A stretch of 6,394 nt of DNA from Desulfobulbaceae bacterium (GCA_003509305.1 DOMU01000068.1:10080-16473), one strand, 5' to 3'. Numbered from the stretch's first letter, positions 1 to 6,166 are shown. Notes: generated by a model from the sequence alone, not told the origin. Translations and numbers: made by a program.

Positions 1-103
1 CAATGCTGGCGCTGAGCCGCCGCCGCAGCTCGCGGTGATGCGGGCCTAAGACAGCGAGAAAACGTTCCAGTGCCGGTATGCTCCCGGCAAGGAGGCCGCT
101 CAT
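1..103 (-). CDS. tatC: TatC, twin-arginine translocase subunit (N-terminal fragment, continues beyond the window)
   Basis: TatC is the polytopic inner-membrane subunit that recognises twin-arginine signal peptides together with TatB. Only the first 34 codons are present, reading leftward off the window edge. The start ATG (101-103) overlaps the tatB stop codon as ATGA, the usual sign of translational coupling, and I see no separate Shine-Dalgarno in front of it. Residues 22-34 read HHRELRRRLSASI, which matches the conserved cytoplasmic N-terminal TatC signature (H-x-x-ELR-x-RL) just before the first transmembrane helix. The roughly 20 residues ahead of that motif are somewhat longer than in E. 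coli TatC, where the motif lies closer to the start. The identification rests on this motif and on the position directly after tatB. The membrane part of the protein cannot be seen. Confidence 0.85.
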   Translation of the reverse strand, partial: MSGLLAGSIPALERFLAVLGPHHRELRRRLSASI

Positions 104-573
104 GACTGAATATTGGATCCGCCGGGTGAAACCGCATCCGGCTGGGCACCCTCAAGGGCGGCGGCCTGGATACGCGCTGGGGCGTCCTCATCGGCGTCCG
201 CCATGGCGGTGACATCTTCGTTCGCCGCCTGGGCGCCCGAATCCTCCATCTTTTCCGGCAAGGCTTTCACTTCTTCGGCCTGGGTATCAAGGACTTGCTC
301 TCGCAGGCGTTTGGCCGCTTCATGCAGGTTGGGCAGTTCGGGAAGATCAGATCGGAAATCGGCCAGATTCGGCAGCCCGGCTTTTAGATCATTTTTTATG
401 TCGGGGAGTGGATTTTCCGCCACCAGCCCTTCTTTGACGGTTTCGGCTGTTTTTTTCAAATCCATGACGCCCTTGGCCAGAGAACGCGCCAGTTCAGGCA
501 GCTTGTCCGGCCCGACGACAATGAGCGCCACCGCAAGAATCACCAGCATTTCCGGAAGGCCAATGCCAAACAT
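100..573 (-). CDS. tatB: TatB-type Sec-independent translocase subunit
   Basis: This is a 157-residue TatA/TatB-family protein, expected to form with TatC the receptor complex that binds folded Tat substrates at the inner membrane. Residues 1-10 (MFGIGLPEML) align with E. coli TatB (MFDIGFSELL), including the conserved Glu8, which favours TatB over TatA. One transmembrane helix spans about residues 5-20. The Gly21-Pro22 hinge follows, then an amphipathic helix at about 23-50 rich in Lys and Glu. The rest is a charged, Pro/Ala-rich tail that probably includes helices around 84-110 and ends in a low-complexity acidic segment. The ATG at 571-573 was chosen because it places the family N-terminus exactly. 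The frame stays open upstream to an ATG at 757-759, but those 62 codons do not resemble the family. No good Shine-Dalgarno is visible before either start. The stop overlaps the tatC start. No tatA lies in the window, so a dual TatA/TatB role cannot be excluded. Confidence 0.88.
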   Translation of the reverse strand: MFGIGLPEMLVILAVALIVVGPDKLPELARSLAKGVMDLKKTAETVKEGLVAENPLPDIKNDLKAGLPNLADFRSDLPELPNLHEAAKRLREQVLDTQAEEVKALPEKMEDSGAQAANEDVTAMADADEDAPARIQAAALEGAQPDAVSPGGSNIQS

Positions 574-847
574 AAAAAGCACCGAAAGAAAAGGGGAAAC
601 ACCGGCACGGCCTTGTGTGCCCAGTGGTTTGTACCGGCGTTTTTGCAGATGATACCTATAGTCGTTAAGCGGATGAAGCTTACGGTATTCTCCGATGACT
701 GTCAATTCGACGGGGCGCGGGGTGCCATTTCTCTCTTGCGTAATCGCGGCAAAGGCCATAAAAACAGCGGGCGTATGATCCTTGGCTGGAAATGACTAAA
801 AATATGAGCGAATAATTCCCTTACAGGTTTTCTCTCTGGATGCGCCC
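574..847. promoter_or_regulatory. Divergent intergenic region between tatB and the acyl-CoA synthetase gene; weak candidate tatB promoter
   Basis: This stretch separates the minus-strand tatBC genes from the plus-strand ligase gene, so promoters for both should lie here. The best sigma-70-like candidate reading toward tatB is TTCATC (672-677), a 17-bp spacer, then TATCAT (649-654). The -10 matches 5 of 6 consensus bases and the -35 only 3 of 6. A perfect TTGACA also occurs on the minus strand (700-705) but has no good -10 at proper spacing. For the ligase gene, an AT-rich patch at 791-816 (with AATAAT at 811-816) could hold a -10, but I found no matching -35. The minus frame is open across 574-759 in phase with tatB (see findings). 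No RNA gene or repeat was seen. Confidence 0.3.
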
Positions 848-2542
848 ATGAAATTACTTGCCGATGTTGGCATGACCCTCAACTATGTTCTCGACGCCGG
901 CGCCGAGAAGTTCGCCGATCGTCCGGCGATCGGCATGGCTATGGAAACCCCGATAAGCTACGCCACTATGCGCCGCCAGGTGCTGCTGTTGGCCGAGCGG
1001 CTTTTGCGCGACGGCGTGGAAAAGGGCGACCGGCTGGCGATTCTTGCGGAAAATTCGGAAAAGTGGGGTATCGCTTATTTCGCGATTGTCAGGATCGGCG
1101 CGGTCGCGGTGCCGATTTTGCCCGATATGCCGGAAGGTGATGTTCATCATATCCTCTCGGAGATGCGGGTTAAGGCGATATTCGTCAGTTCCCGCCAGCT
1201 CGAAAAGATCGAAGAGATCAAACAGCCGATAGCGGGCAAGGTGATCACACTGGATGATTATCAGGGCCGGGCCGAGGTCATGCCGATTGTCCCATTTTCC
1301 GACTATCTGCGGGAAGCGGGCGAACTGTACACCGAGGAGGCGCCACTGGCCTTTCCGGAAGTGGGCGAGGATGACCTGGCGGCGATTTTATACACCTCCG
1401 GCACCTCCGGTTATTCCAAAGCCGTGATGCTGACTCACAAAAATCTCACCGCCAACGCCTACGCCGCCTCCATCCTGATGAAGACGTCGCCGGAGTGGAA
1501 GTTTCTGTCCATTCTCACCATGGCGCATACCTACGAATTCACCACCGGTTTCATTGTCCCGCTGATCTGTGGCTGTAGTGTCGTTTATGCCGGCAAGGCG
1601 CCGACCCCGGCCATTTTGCAGAAGATCTGCCAGCATGAAAAACCGCAGGTGATTTTTGCCGTGCCGCTGGTCATGGAGAAGATCTACAAGAAGCGGGTGC
1701 TGCCAAGCATCGAAAAAAGCCGGGTACTGTCGTTTCTCTGTCGTTATCGTCCGGGCCGCTCTTTCGTCTACCGGAAGATTGGCGCCCGTTTGCTGGAGTT
1801 TTTCGGTGGCAAGCTGAAACTGATGGGGCTTGGCGGCGCTCCGCTGAACCCGGAGGTCGAGCGCTTTCTCGCCGAGGCCCGTTTCCCTTATCTGGTTGGT
1901 TATGGACTGACCGAATGTGCGCCGCTTCTGGCTGGTGGGCCGTTCGGCGATGAGACCATCGCTATCGGTTCGACTGGCAAACCTCTCGCCGGTGTCGATA
2001 TTCGCATCGCTAATCCCGACCCGCAGACTGGTATCGGCGAAATTCAGGCCGCCGGGCCAAATATTATGCAGGGCTACTACGGCAATCCGGAGGCCACCGG
2101 CGAGGCGCTGTCGCCGGGCGGCTGGCTGTCCACCGGCGATTTGGGCTGTTTCGACGAAGCGGGTAATCTGTATGTGAAAGGGCGGTCGAAAAACATCATT
2201 GTCCTGTCCAACGGCGAGAACGTCTATGTCGAGCCAATTGAACACAGAATCAATGCCTTCCCCTGGGTGGCCGAGAGCCTGGTGCTGGAAAATGCCGGCA
2301 AACTCGAAGCCTGGGTTTATCCCGATTACGAACAGATCGATGAAGGGACTGGCGGTCAATCGGTCAGTGAGCGCTACCACTATATCGCCCGGCTGATCGA
2401 AGAACTGCGTAAAACGATCAACGAGCAGGTGGCGCCGTCGTCGCGTTTGGCGCGGATTCTCGAACGCCGCGAACCCTTCGTCAAGACCGCCACCCACAAG
2501 ATCAAACGTTATCTCTACGACCGGAACGCCGCCAAGTTGTAG
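848..2542 (+). CDS. AMP-dependent synthetase/ligase, probable long-chain fatty-acid-CoA ligase
   Basis: This 564-residue protein belongs to the ANL adenylate-forming superfamily. Members activate a carboxylate with ATP to an acyl-adenylate and transfer it to CoA; by overall form it resembles long-chain acyl-CoA synthetases of the FadD/FACL type. The motifs appear in order: the P-loop YTSGTSG (182-188) followed by the KAVMLTHKN stretch (191-199), GYGLTE (351-356), WLSTGD (426-431, with the ribose-binding Asp431), the hinge and linker KGRSKN (444-449), and the C-terminal A10 motif around 546-554 with the presumed catalytic Lys551. The A10 motif reads THKIKR, with His where Gly is most common. 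Length is normal for the family (E. coli FadD is about 560). The start at 848 has a weak GGA ribosome-binding element 7 nt upstream. There is no transmembrane segment or signal peptide. It stands alone on the plus strand, so the neighbours do not reveal its substrate; aryl or other acyl acids are possible. Confidence 0.85.
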   Translation: MKLLADVGMTLNYVLDAGAEKFADRPAIGMAMETPISYATMRRQVLLLAERLLRDGVEKGDRLAILAENSEKWGIAYFAIVRIGAVAVPILPDMPEGDVHHILSEMRVKAIFVSSRQLEKIEEIKQPIAGKVITLDDYQGRAEVMPIVPFSDYLREAGELYTEEAPLAFPEVGEDDLAAILYTSGTSGYSKAVMLTHKNLTANAYAASILMKTSPEWKFLSILTMAHTYEFTTGFIVPLICGCSVVYAGKAPTPAILQKICQHEKPQVIFAVPLVMEKIYKKRVLPSIEKSRVLSFLCRYRPGRSFVYRKIGARLLEFFGGKLKLMGLGGAPLNPEVERFLAEARFPYLVGYGLTECAPLLAGGPFGDETIAIGSTGKPLAGVDIRIANPDPQTGIGEIQAAGPNIMQGYYGNPEATGEALSPGGWLSTGDLGCFDEAGNLYVKGRSKNIIVLSNGENVYVEPIEHRINAFPWVAESLVLENAGKLEAWVYPDYEQIDEGTGGQSVSERYHYIARLIEELRKTINEQVAPSSRLARILERREPFVKTATHKIKRYLYDRNAAKL

Positions 2543-2601
2543 ATATTCGCTGTTTTATCGCCTGCCACGGGATAGTGAAAGTTTTCTGAACAAGAAAAAA
2601 A

Positions 2602-3255
2602 TCAGGTCAATAGCAGATTGTTGGCGGTCCGCACCACTGGGCTGATGATTTTCCCCAAGACGCCGGTCAGCGACAACACCAGAATCACGACGATACCGAT
2701 TTGTTCGTAGCGTTGAAATGAATAGGCAAGATGATTGGGCAGAAATCCGGCCAGGATCCGCCCGCCATCGAGTGGCGGCACCGGTATCAGATTGAAGATG
2801 CAGAGCAGCAGATTGATCCAGACGCTGTTCACGAGCATCATCAGAAGCGGCAGCATCACCGTATTGGCCAGTCCCCCCTGTTCATGGACGCCAATGGCCA
2901 GAGGAATAAACAGCTTGACGGCCACAGCGCTCAGCACCGCCAAGAGCAGATTACTCATCGGCCCGGCCAGGGCGACCAGCAGCATTCCCCGTTTTGGATC
3001 ACGAAAATATGAGGCGTTCACCGGCACCGGCTTGGCCCAGCCAAATCGGATGAGAAAAAAAGCCAGTGTGCCGAGAGGATCAAGGTGACGCAGTGGGTTC
3101 ATCGTCAGGCGCCCTTGGTTGGCGGCGGTGGGGTCGCCCAAGCGCCAGGCGACGTAGCCGTGGCAGAATTCGTGGAAGGTCAAGGCCAAAAGCAGCGGCG
3201 GTGCCCAGAGAAGCATTTGGTTAATGCTTGGAATCAGTTGAGTAATCGTCTGCAT
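2602..3255 (-). CDS. Site-2 protease family (M50) membrane metalloprotease, short PDZ-less type
   Basis: This is a 217-residue polytopic membrane protein of peptidase family M50. The zinc-binding HExxH motif is HEFCH at residues 28-32, inside the first hydrophobic helix (about 18-36). The second family motif, PPLDGGR at about 160-166, supplies the third zinc ligand, Asp163. Other family blocks are visible: GDPTA (40-44), FGWAKPVPVN (71-80) and LAGPMSN (96-102). Hydrophobic helices lie at roughly 92-120, 133-158 and 186-206. It has no PDZ domain, unlike RseP. Both catalytic motifs are intact, so it should be active, but the substrate is unknown for this short class. I chose the ATG at 3253-3255 because the family alignment starts just before the first helix. 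A TTG 28 codons upstream (3337-3339) is in frame but adds a non-family sequence. No clear Shine-Dalgarno is visible. It converges with the ligase gene and lies about 95 bp beyond the terminator of the ZraP-like gene. Confidence 0.85.
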   Translation of the reverse strand: MQTITQLIPSINQMLLWAPPLLLALTFHEFCHGYVAWRLGDPTAANQGRLTMNPLRHLDPLGTLAFFLIRFGWAKPVPVNASYFRDPKRGMLLVALAGPMSNLLLAVLSAVAVKLFIPLAIGVHEQGGLANTVMLPLLMMLVNSVWINLLLCIFNLIPVPPLDGGRILAGFLPNHLAYSFQRYEQIGIVVILVLSLTGVLGKIISPVVRTANNLLLT

Positions 3256-3350
3256 AGGAAACCGGAGTAAAAATTGGTGTTGCCGCGGCGATCGCGTTAT
3301 GAATCCCCGCACGGTAGAACATGGTGGTGGCAGTGGCAAGGTTTTTTAGC

Positions 3351-3385
3351 AAAAAAACCCCGCGCGGCCTAATTGCCATGCGGGG
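3351..3385 (-). terminator. Rho-independent terminator of the ZraP-like gene
   Basis: Read on the minus strand, a stem CCCCGC (3380-3385) pairs perfectly with GCGGGG (3358-3363). An inner GGC/GCC pairing (3375-3377 with 3366-3368) closes a six-base loop, with a small 2x2 mismatch between the two stems. Seven consecutive T residues (complement of 3351-3357) follow at once. It begins about 62 nt after the ZraP-like stop codon and separates that gene from the M50 protease gene, so the two are unlikely to share most of their transcripts. Confidence 0.85.
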
Positions 3386-3412
3386 CTGGGGGAGGGAAAA
3401 ACAATACATTTA

Positions 3413-3449
3413 CCGCCGGATTTAACGCCCCGGCGGCGCGGCGTTTTTT
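3413..3449. other. Overlapping alternative stem-loops just downstream of the ZraP-like stop codon
   Basis: Two GC-rich inverted repeats overlap here and cannot fold at the same time. The first pairs CCGCCGG (3413-3419) with CCGGCGG (3430-3436) around a 10-nt loop. The second pairs AACGCC (3424-3429) with GGCGTT (3440-3445) around a 10-nt loop, and on the plus strand it is followed by TTTT (3446-3449). The second could therefore act as a weak terminator for antisense transcripts entering from the plus strand. On the minus strand either hairpin would sit in the 3' UTR ahead of the main terminator. Function is inferred only. Confidence 0.4.
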
Positions 3450-3882
3450 ACCAGCGGCCAAATCCGCCGTGGTGGTGGCCAAACCCCGGGCCGAAGCCGT
3501 TACCCATACCCATGCCCATACCGCAACCCGGCCCGAACTGGCCGAGGCCGGCGGCCTGCGCTTGTTTGCGGAGGCTGGCCTGAAGGTCATAGAGATCTCC
3601 CGCGATCTTGCTTGCCGTGGCTGGGTCAGGCTGGGCGGCGTTGACTATCGCATTCAGTTCAGCGCGCTTCATGATGATCTGTTTGCGCAGCCCTTCGGTA
3701 CTGTTATAGAATTGCTGCATTTTTTCCCACATGGCCGGGTCCATCTGCATGGCCATCCTTGGATTATACATCATGACCTGGGGTTGGGCGGCGGCATCCG
3801 GAGCCGGTTGGGTAACGGCGGCGGCGGCGCCGGCTACAGTCAGGCTGGCGAGGATAAGCAGGGTGGCGAGTTTCTTTTTCAT
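3448..3882 (-). CDS. Periplasmic ZraP/Spy-like heavy-metal resistance or sensor protein
   Basis: This 144-residue secreted protein starts with a clear signal peptide: Lys at 2-4, a hydrophobic core at 5-18, and probable cleavage after the AGAAAA stretch at about 22. The mature part opens with a Met-rich segment (Met37, 38, 43, 45, 47, 51 and 55). A helical region at about 62-112 follows, whose LRKQIIMKRAELNAIV block resembles the ZraP core (LR-x-x-L-x-x-KR-x-E-x-N-A). It ends in a Gly/Met/His-rich tail with one Cys (C120) and a His triplet (136-138). ZraP in enterobacteria is a zinc-binding periplasmic chaperone that modulates the ZraSR two-component system; here the Met-rich part would also suit Cu(I). 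An AAGGAG Shine-Dalgarno (3891-3896) lies 8 nt before the ATG and fixes the start. It appears to be a single-gene unit with its own sigma-54-type promoter and terminator. No adjacent zraSR-like genes are in the window. Spy/CpxP-type chaperone is the main alternative label. Confidence 0.8.
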   Translation of the reverse strand: MKKKLATLLILASLTVAGAAAAVTQPAPDAAAQPQVMMYNPRMAMQMDPAMWEKMQQFYNSTEGLRKQIIMKRAELNAIVNAAQPDPATASKIAGDLYDLQASLRKQAQAAGLGQFGPGCGMGMGMGNGFGPGFGHHHGGFGRW

Positions 3883-3890
3883 GGTGAATT

Positions 3891-3896
3891 CTCCTT
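3891..3896 (-). promoter_or_regulatory. Strong Shine-Dalgarno of the ZraP-like gene
   Basis: The minus strand reads AAGGAG with 8 nt to the ATG at 3880-3882. It is the only textbook ribosome-binding site in the window. The other genes start behind weak or unrecognisable sites, which suggests that this small secreted protein is meant to be translated efficiently once its promoter fires. Confidence 0.8.
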
Positions 3897-3949
3897 GCAG
3901 GATTGGTGTTTCGGCGTTGCTATGAGCGCCCGCTTCCGTTGTGGATGAA

Positions 3950-3965
3950 AGCAGAAAACGTGCCA
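3950..3965 (-). promoter_or_regulatory. Sigma-54 (-24/-12) promoter of the ZraP-like gene
   Basis: The minus strand reads TGGCACGTTTTCTGCT. The consensus for RpoN promoters is TGGCACG-N4-TTGCW, so every core base matches except the first T of the -12 element, which is C. The invariant GG (3963-3964) and GC (3951-3952) are separated by exactly 10 bp, as sigma-54 requires. Transcription would begin near 3939, giving a leader of about 57 nt before the ATG. Enterobacterial zraP is transcribed from a sigma-54 promoter activated by ZraR, so promoter type and gene family agree. No competing sigma-70 promoter was obvious. An AT-rich tract (3977-3990) with a partial IHF-like AATCAA core (3972-3977) lies just upstream. 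Confidence 0.65.
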
Positions 3966-3990
3966 GATGCCAATCAACTTTTATTTTCCT

Positions 3991-4004
3991 GTTATTGCAA
4001 TAAC
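3991..4004. promoter_or_regulatory. Perfect 14-bp palindrome, candidate activator or operator site
   Basis: GTTATTGCAATAAC is identical on both strands. It is centred about 58 bp upstream of the predicted start of transcription from the sigma-54 promoter. A dimeric regulator such as a ZraR/NtrC-type enhancer-binding protein could bind here, although such sites are often further upstream. A second, overlapping dyad GCAA-N4-TTGC (minus strand) shares half of it. The symmetry is seen in the sequence; the role is inferred from position. Confidence 0.4.
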
Positions 4005-4246
4005 TTGCTGACGGGTAGCCCGATGTCTGACTGGCCGGTGGGATTGAGGGTGGATATTTTTTCCCCGTCTTGGCGTCTGACGGCGGATACTTTTTACCAC
4101 TGTTTTTTTCGATACAGTTTTCAGAATATCATACCTGTCCGGATAGCAGGGAGCACTTCTGGAAACATAGATATAGAGCGGATAGAAATCACCGCTTGCC
4201 GCTTCCGATGCGCCAGGAACGGTGGTGATGCGAAACGAGCCTGTTG
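4005..4246. other. Gene-free spacer between dxs and the ZraP-like gene
   Basis: With the promoter elements to its left, this makes about 364 bp without a credible gene. Downstream of the dxs stop, an imperfect stem-loop can be drawn on the minus strand: ATCACC (complement of 4224-4229) with GGTGAT (complement of 4188-4193), and an inner TTCC/GGAA pairing (4216-4219 with 4203-4206). It is followed by only a short T run (ATTTCTAT), so it is at best a weak terminator. A short inverted repeat ACTGT/ACAGT flanks a T-rich loop near 4109-4128. GTCTGAC occurs twice, at 4025-4031 and 4075-4081, 50 bp apart. I see no tRNA, riboswitch or known small RNA. Confidence 0.35.
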
Positions 4247-6166
4247 TCAGTTGGCCAGTTTCTGACAGCTCTGGCAGAACGACAACGCCTCGGTGATGAT
4301 GGCCTGGCTGTCGATCCCGGAGGCGCTCCAGAGAATTTTCTGCGGCCCGTGTTCGATGAAGTGGTCAGGGTAGGCGAGGACGCGGGTTTTGACGTGCCAC
4401 AACTGGCGGGCGCTGAGCATCTCCAAGACAGCGCTGCCGAAGCCGCCCATGCCGCAGCCGTCCTCAATGGTGATGACGCGGCCCGTATGTCCAGCCCAAT
4501 GACAAATTAATTCAGCGTCCAGTGGCTTGACGAAGCGCGGATTGATCACGGCAACGCTTGTGCCCAGCCGCTCCAGTTCCCGCGCCGCCGCCAGAGCCGG
4601 ATAGACCCGGTTGCCAATCGGCAGCAGCAACAAATCATCGCCCTTTTGCAGCAGTTCGCCTTTGCCGATTTCCAGTTGTTTCAGAGATCTGTCGAGCGGC
4701 TGGTTTTCACCGGCCCCGCGTGGATAGCGCACGGCCACCGGCTGGTTGGCATTAACAGCGGTAAAAAGCATATGCCTCAGCTCGTTTTCGTCCTTCGGCG
4801 CCATGATTATCAGGTCAGGCACGGCGCGCAAGAGCGCCAGGTCGAAGACGCCATGGTGGGTCGGCCCATCGTCGCCGACAACCCCGGCCCGGTCGATGGC
4901 GAAGGTCACGGGCAACTTTTGCAGACAGACGTCGTGGATCACCTGGTCGATGGCCCGTTGCAAAAAGGTCGAATAGAGCGCCACCACCGGGCGCATCCCT
5001 TCACTAGCCAGGCCGGCGGCAAAGGTGACGGCGTGCTGCTCGGCGATGCCGACATCGAAGAAGCGCTTCGGGAACTCCTCGGCGAATTGCTCGAGGCCGG
5101 TGCCTTGGGTCATGGCGGCGGTGATGGCGACGATGCGCCCGTCTGTTTGCGCCATCTCGCTGATAGTATCGCCAAAAACCTTGGTGTAGCTCGGTGGAGT
5201 GGGCTTTTTCTCTGGCAGGCCGCTTTTCACGTCAAAAGGGCCGATGCCGTGGAATAGGCCGGGTTTTTCTTCGGCGGGCTGGTATCCCTTGCCCTTTTTT
5301 GTCAGTACATGCACCACCACCGGCCCTTGTGGTGTATCCCGCACCGTTTCAAGCGTCGAGATCAGGGTGTCGAGGTCGTGGCCGGGGATCGGGCCGATAT
5401 AATCGAATTTCAGAGCCTGGAAGAGCATCCCCGGCGTGAAGAAACAACGCACCGAATCTTCGCTTTTTTTCAAAAGATTGCGGATATTCTCACCGAGGGT
5501 GGAGAGCTCCGACAACTTTTCCTCCATATGCCGTTTGACGCGGCGCATGGTGCGGCCACTGAGTTTGCGGCTGAGGAAACTGGAAAAGGCGCCGACGTTC
5601 GGCGAAATCGACATTTCGTTATCATTGACGATGACAATCAGCCTGGCGTCGAGATCCCCGGCCTGATTCAGCGCTTCAAAAGCCATGCCGCCGGTCAGGG
5701 CGCCGTCGCCAATCACGGCAATGGCCCGGTTTTCCCGTCCCTGCAGGCTGCTGGCCATCGACATGCCGAGGGCCGCCGAAATCGAGGTTGAGCTGTGGCC
5801 GGTGACGAAGGCGTCGTAGGCGCTTTCGCCAGGTTTGGGGAAACCGCTGAGACCGTGGTACTGACGCAGCGTGGCAAAGCGTTCCTTGCGTCCGGTGAGC
5901 AGTTTATGGGCGTAGGATTGGTGGCCGACATCCCAGATCAGCCGGTCTTGCGGCGTGTTGAATACCTTGTGCAGGGCCAGCGTCAGCTCGACGACGCCCA
6001 AACTCGGCGCCAGGTGGCCGCCGGTCGTGGCCACCGTATTGATGATAACCCGGCGAATATCATCGGCCAGGGCGCGCAGGTCGTTGGTGGACAAATCGCG
6101 GATATCCTCTGGTGAGGCGATGGCCGAGAGCTGTGACGGGACTCTGTTCGTTGTTAAGTCAGGCAT
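4247..6166 (-). CDS. dxs: 1-deoxy-D-xylulose-5-phosphate synthase
   Basis: DXS is a cytosolic thiamine-diphosphate enzyme that condenses pyruvate and glyceraldehyde 3-phosphate to DXP, the first step of the MEP isoprenoid pathway (also feeding thiamine and pyridoxal synthesis). The 639 residues match the family throughout and are close to the E. coli length of 620. GGHLAPSLG (49-57) carries the catalytic-site His51. WDVGHQSYAHK (78-88) follows. The ThDP/Mg motif runs from GDGALTGG (153-160) to Asn181-Asp-Asn183. The catalytic Glu376 sits in DVGIAEQHAV (371-380), and DRAGVVGDDGPTHHG (425-439) and YPRG (481-484) complete the pyrimidine-domain and substrate pocket. A transketolase C-terminal domain follows, with IEDG at 567-570. 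The tail ends with a small CxxC (631 and 634). The ATG at 6164-6166 is the first start after an in-frame TAA and gives a normal N-terminus; the Shine-Dalgarno is weak. It follows the prenyltransferase gene by 84 bp without a terminator, consistent with an ispA-dxs operon. Confidence 0.98.
   Translation of the reverse strand: MPDLTTNRVPSQLSAIASPEDIRDLSTNDLRALADDIRRVIINTVATTGGHLAPSLGVVELTLALHKVFNTPQDRLIWDVGHQSYAHKLLTGRKERFATLRQYHGLSGFPKPGESAYDAFVTGHSSTSISAALGMSMASSLQGRENRAIAVIGDGALTGGMAFEALNQAGDLDARLIVIVNDNEMSISPNVGAFSSFLSRKLSGRTMRRVKRHMEEKLSELSTLGENIRNLLKKSEDSVRCFFTPGMLFQALKFDYIGPIPGHDLDTLISTLETVRDTPQGPVVVHVLTKKGKGYQPAEEKPGLFHGIGPFDVKSGLPEKKPTPPSYTKVFGDTISEMAQTDGRIVAITAAMTQGTGLEQFAEEFPKRFFDVGIAEQHAVTFAAGLASEGMRPVVALYSTFLQRAIDQVIHDVCLQKLPVTFAIDRAGVVGDDGPTHHGVFDLALLRAVPDLIIMAPKDENELRHMLFTAVNANQPVAVRYPRGAGENQPLDRSLKQLEIGKGELLQKGDDLLLLPIGNRVYPALAAARELERLGTSVAVINPRFVKPLDAELICHWAGHTGRVITIEDGCGMGGFGSAVLEMLSARQLWHVKTRVLAYPDHFIEHGPQKILWSASGIDSQAIITEALSFCQSCQKLAN

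Noticed and set aside
113..652. Open frame of 179 codons on the plus strand opposite tatB
   Set aside because: It is Ser/Ala/Arg-rich antisense of tatB with no family resemblance; tatB has clear motifs and couples to tatC.
700..705. Perfect minus-strand TTGACA upstream of tatB
   Set aside because: At 16-18 bp spacing the best -10 is only TAAGCT (3 of 6 matches), so it is not claimed as a promoter.
1388..2497. Open frame of 369 codons on the minus strand
   Set aside because: It lies wholly antisense to the acyl-CoA synthetase gene, whose motifs are unmistakable; the translated antisense protein shows no recognisable family and has the biased composition of a mirror frame.
2582..2598. Inverted repeat TTTTCT-gaaca-AGAAAA in the gap between the convergent ligase and M50 genes
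   Set aside because: The six-bp stem is AT-rich with no GC core and no T run on the correct side, so I do not call it a terminator. The convergent genes lack a convincing intrinsic terminator here.
3373..3948. Open frame of 191 codons on the plus strand
   Set aside because: It is antisense to the ZraP-like gene and runs over its terminator and ribosome-binding site. Its Gly/His-rich appearance comes from the GC-rich opposite strand.
4025..4081. GTCTGAC direct repeat 50 bp apart
   Set aside because: Seven-base identity at two positions is readily explained by chance and shows no further flanking similarity.
3903..4265. Open frame of 120 codons on the plus strand across the dxs-zraP-like spacer
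   Set aside because: It starts at TTG without a Shine-Dalgarno, overlaps the predicted sigma-54 promoter and palindrome, runs into the end of dxs, and has no recognisable domain.
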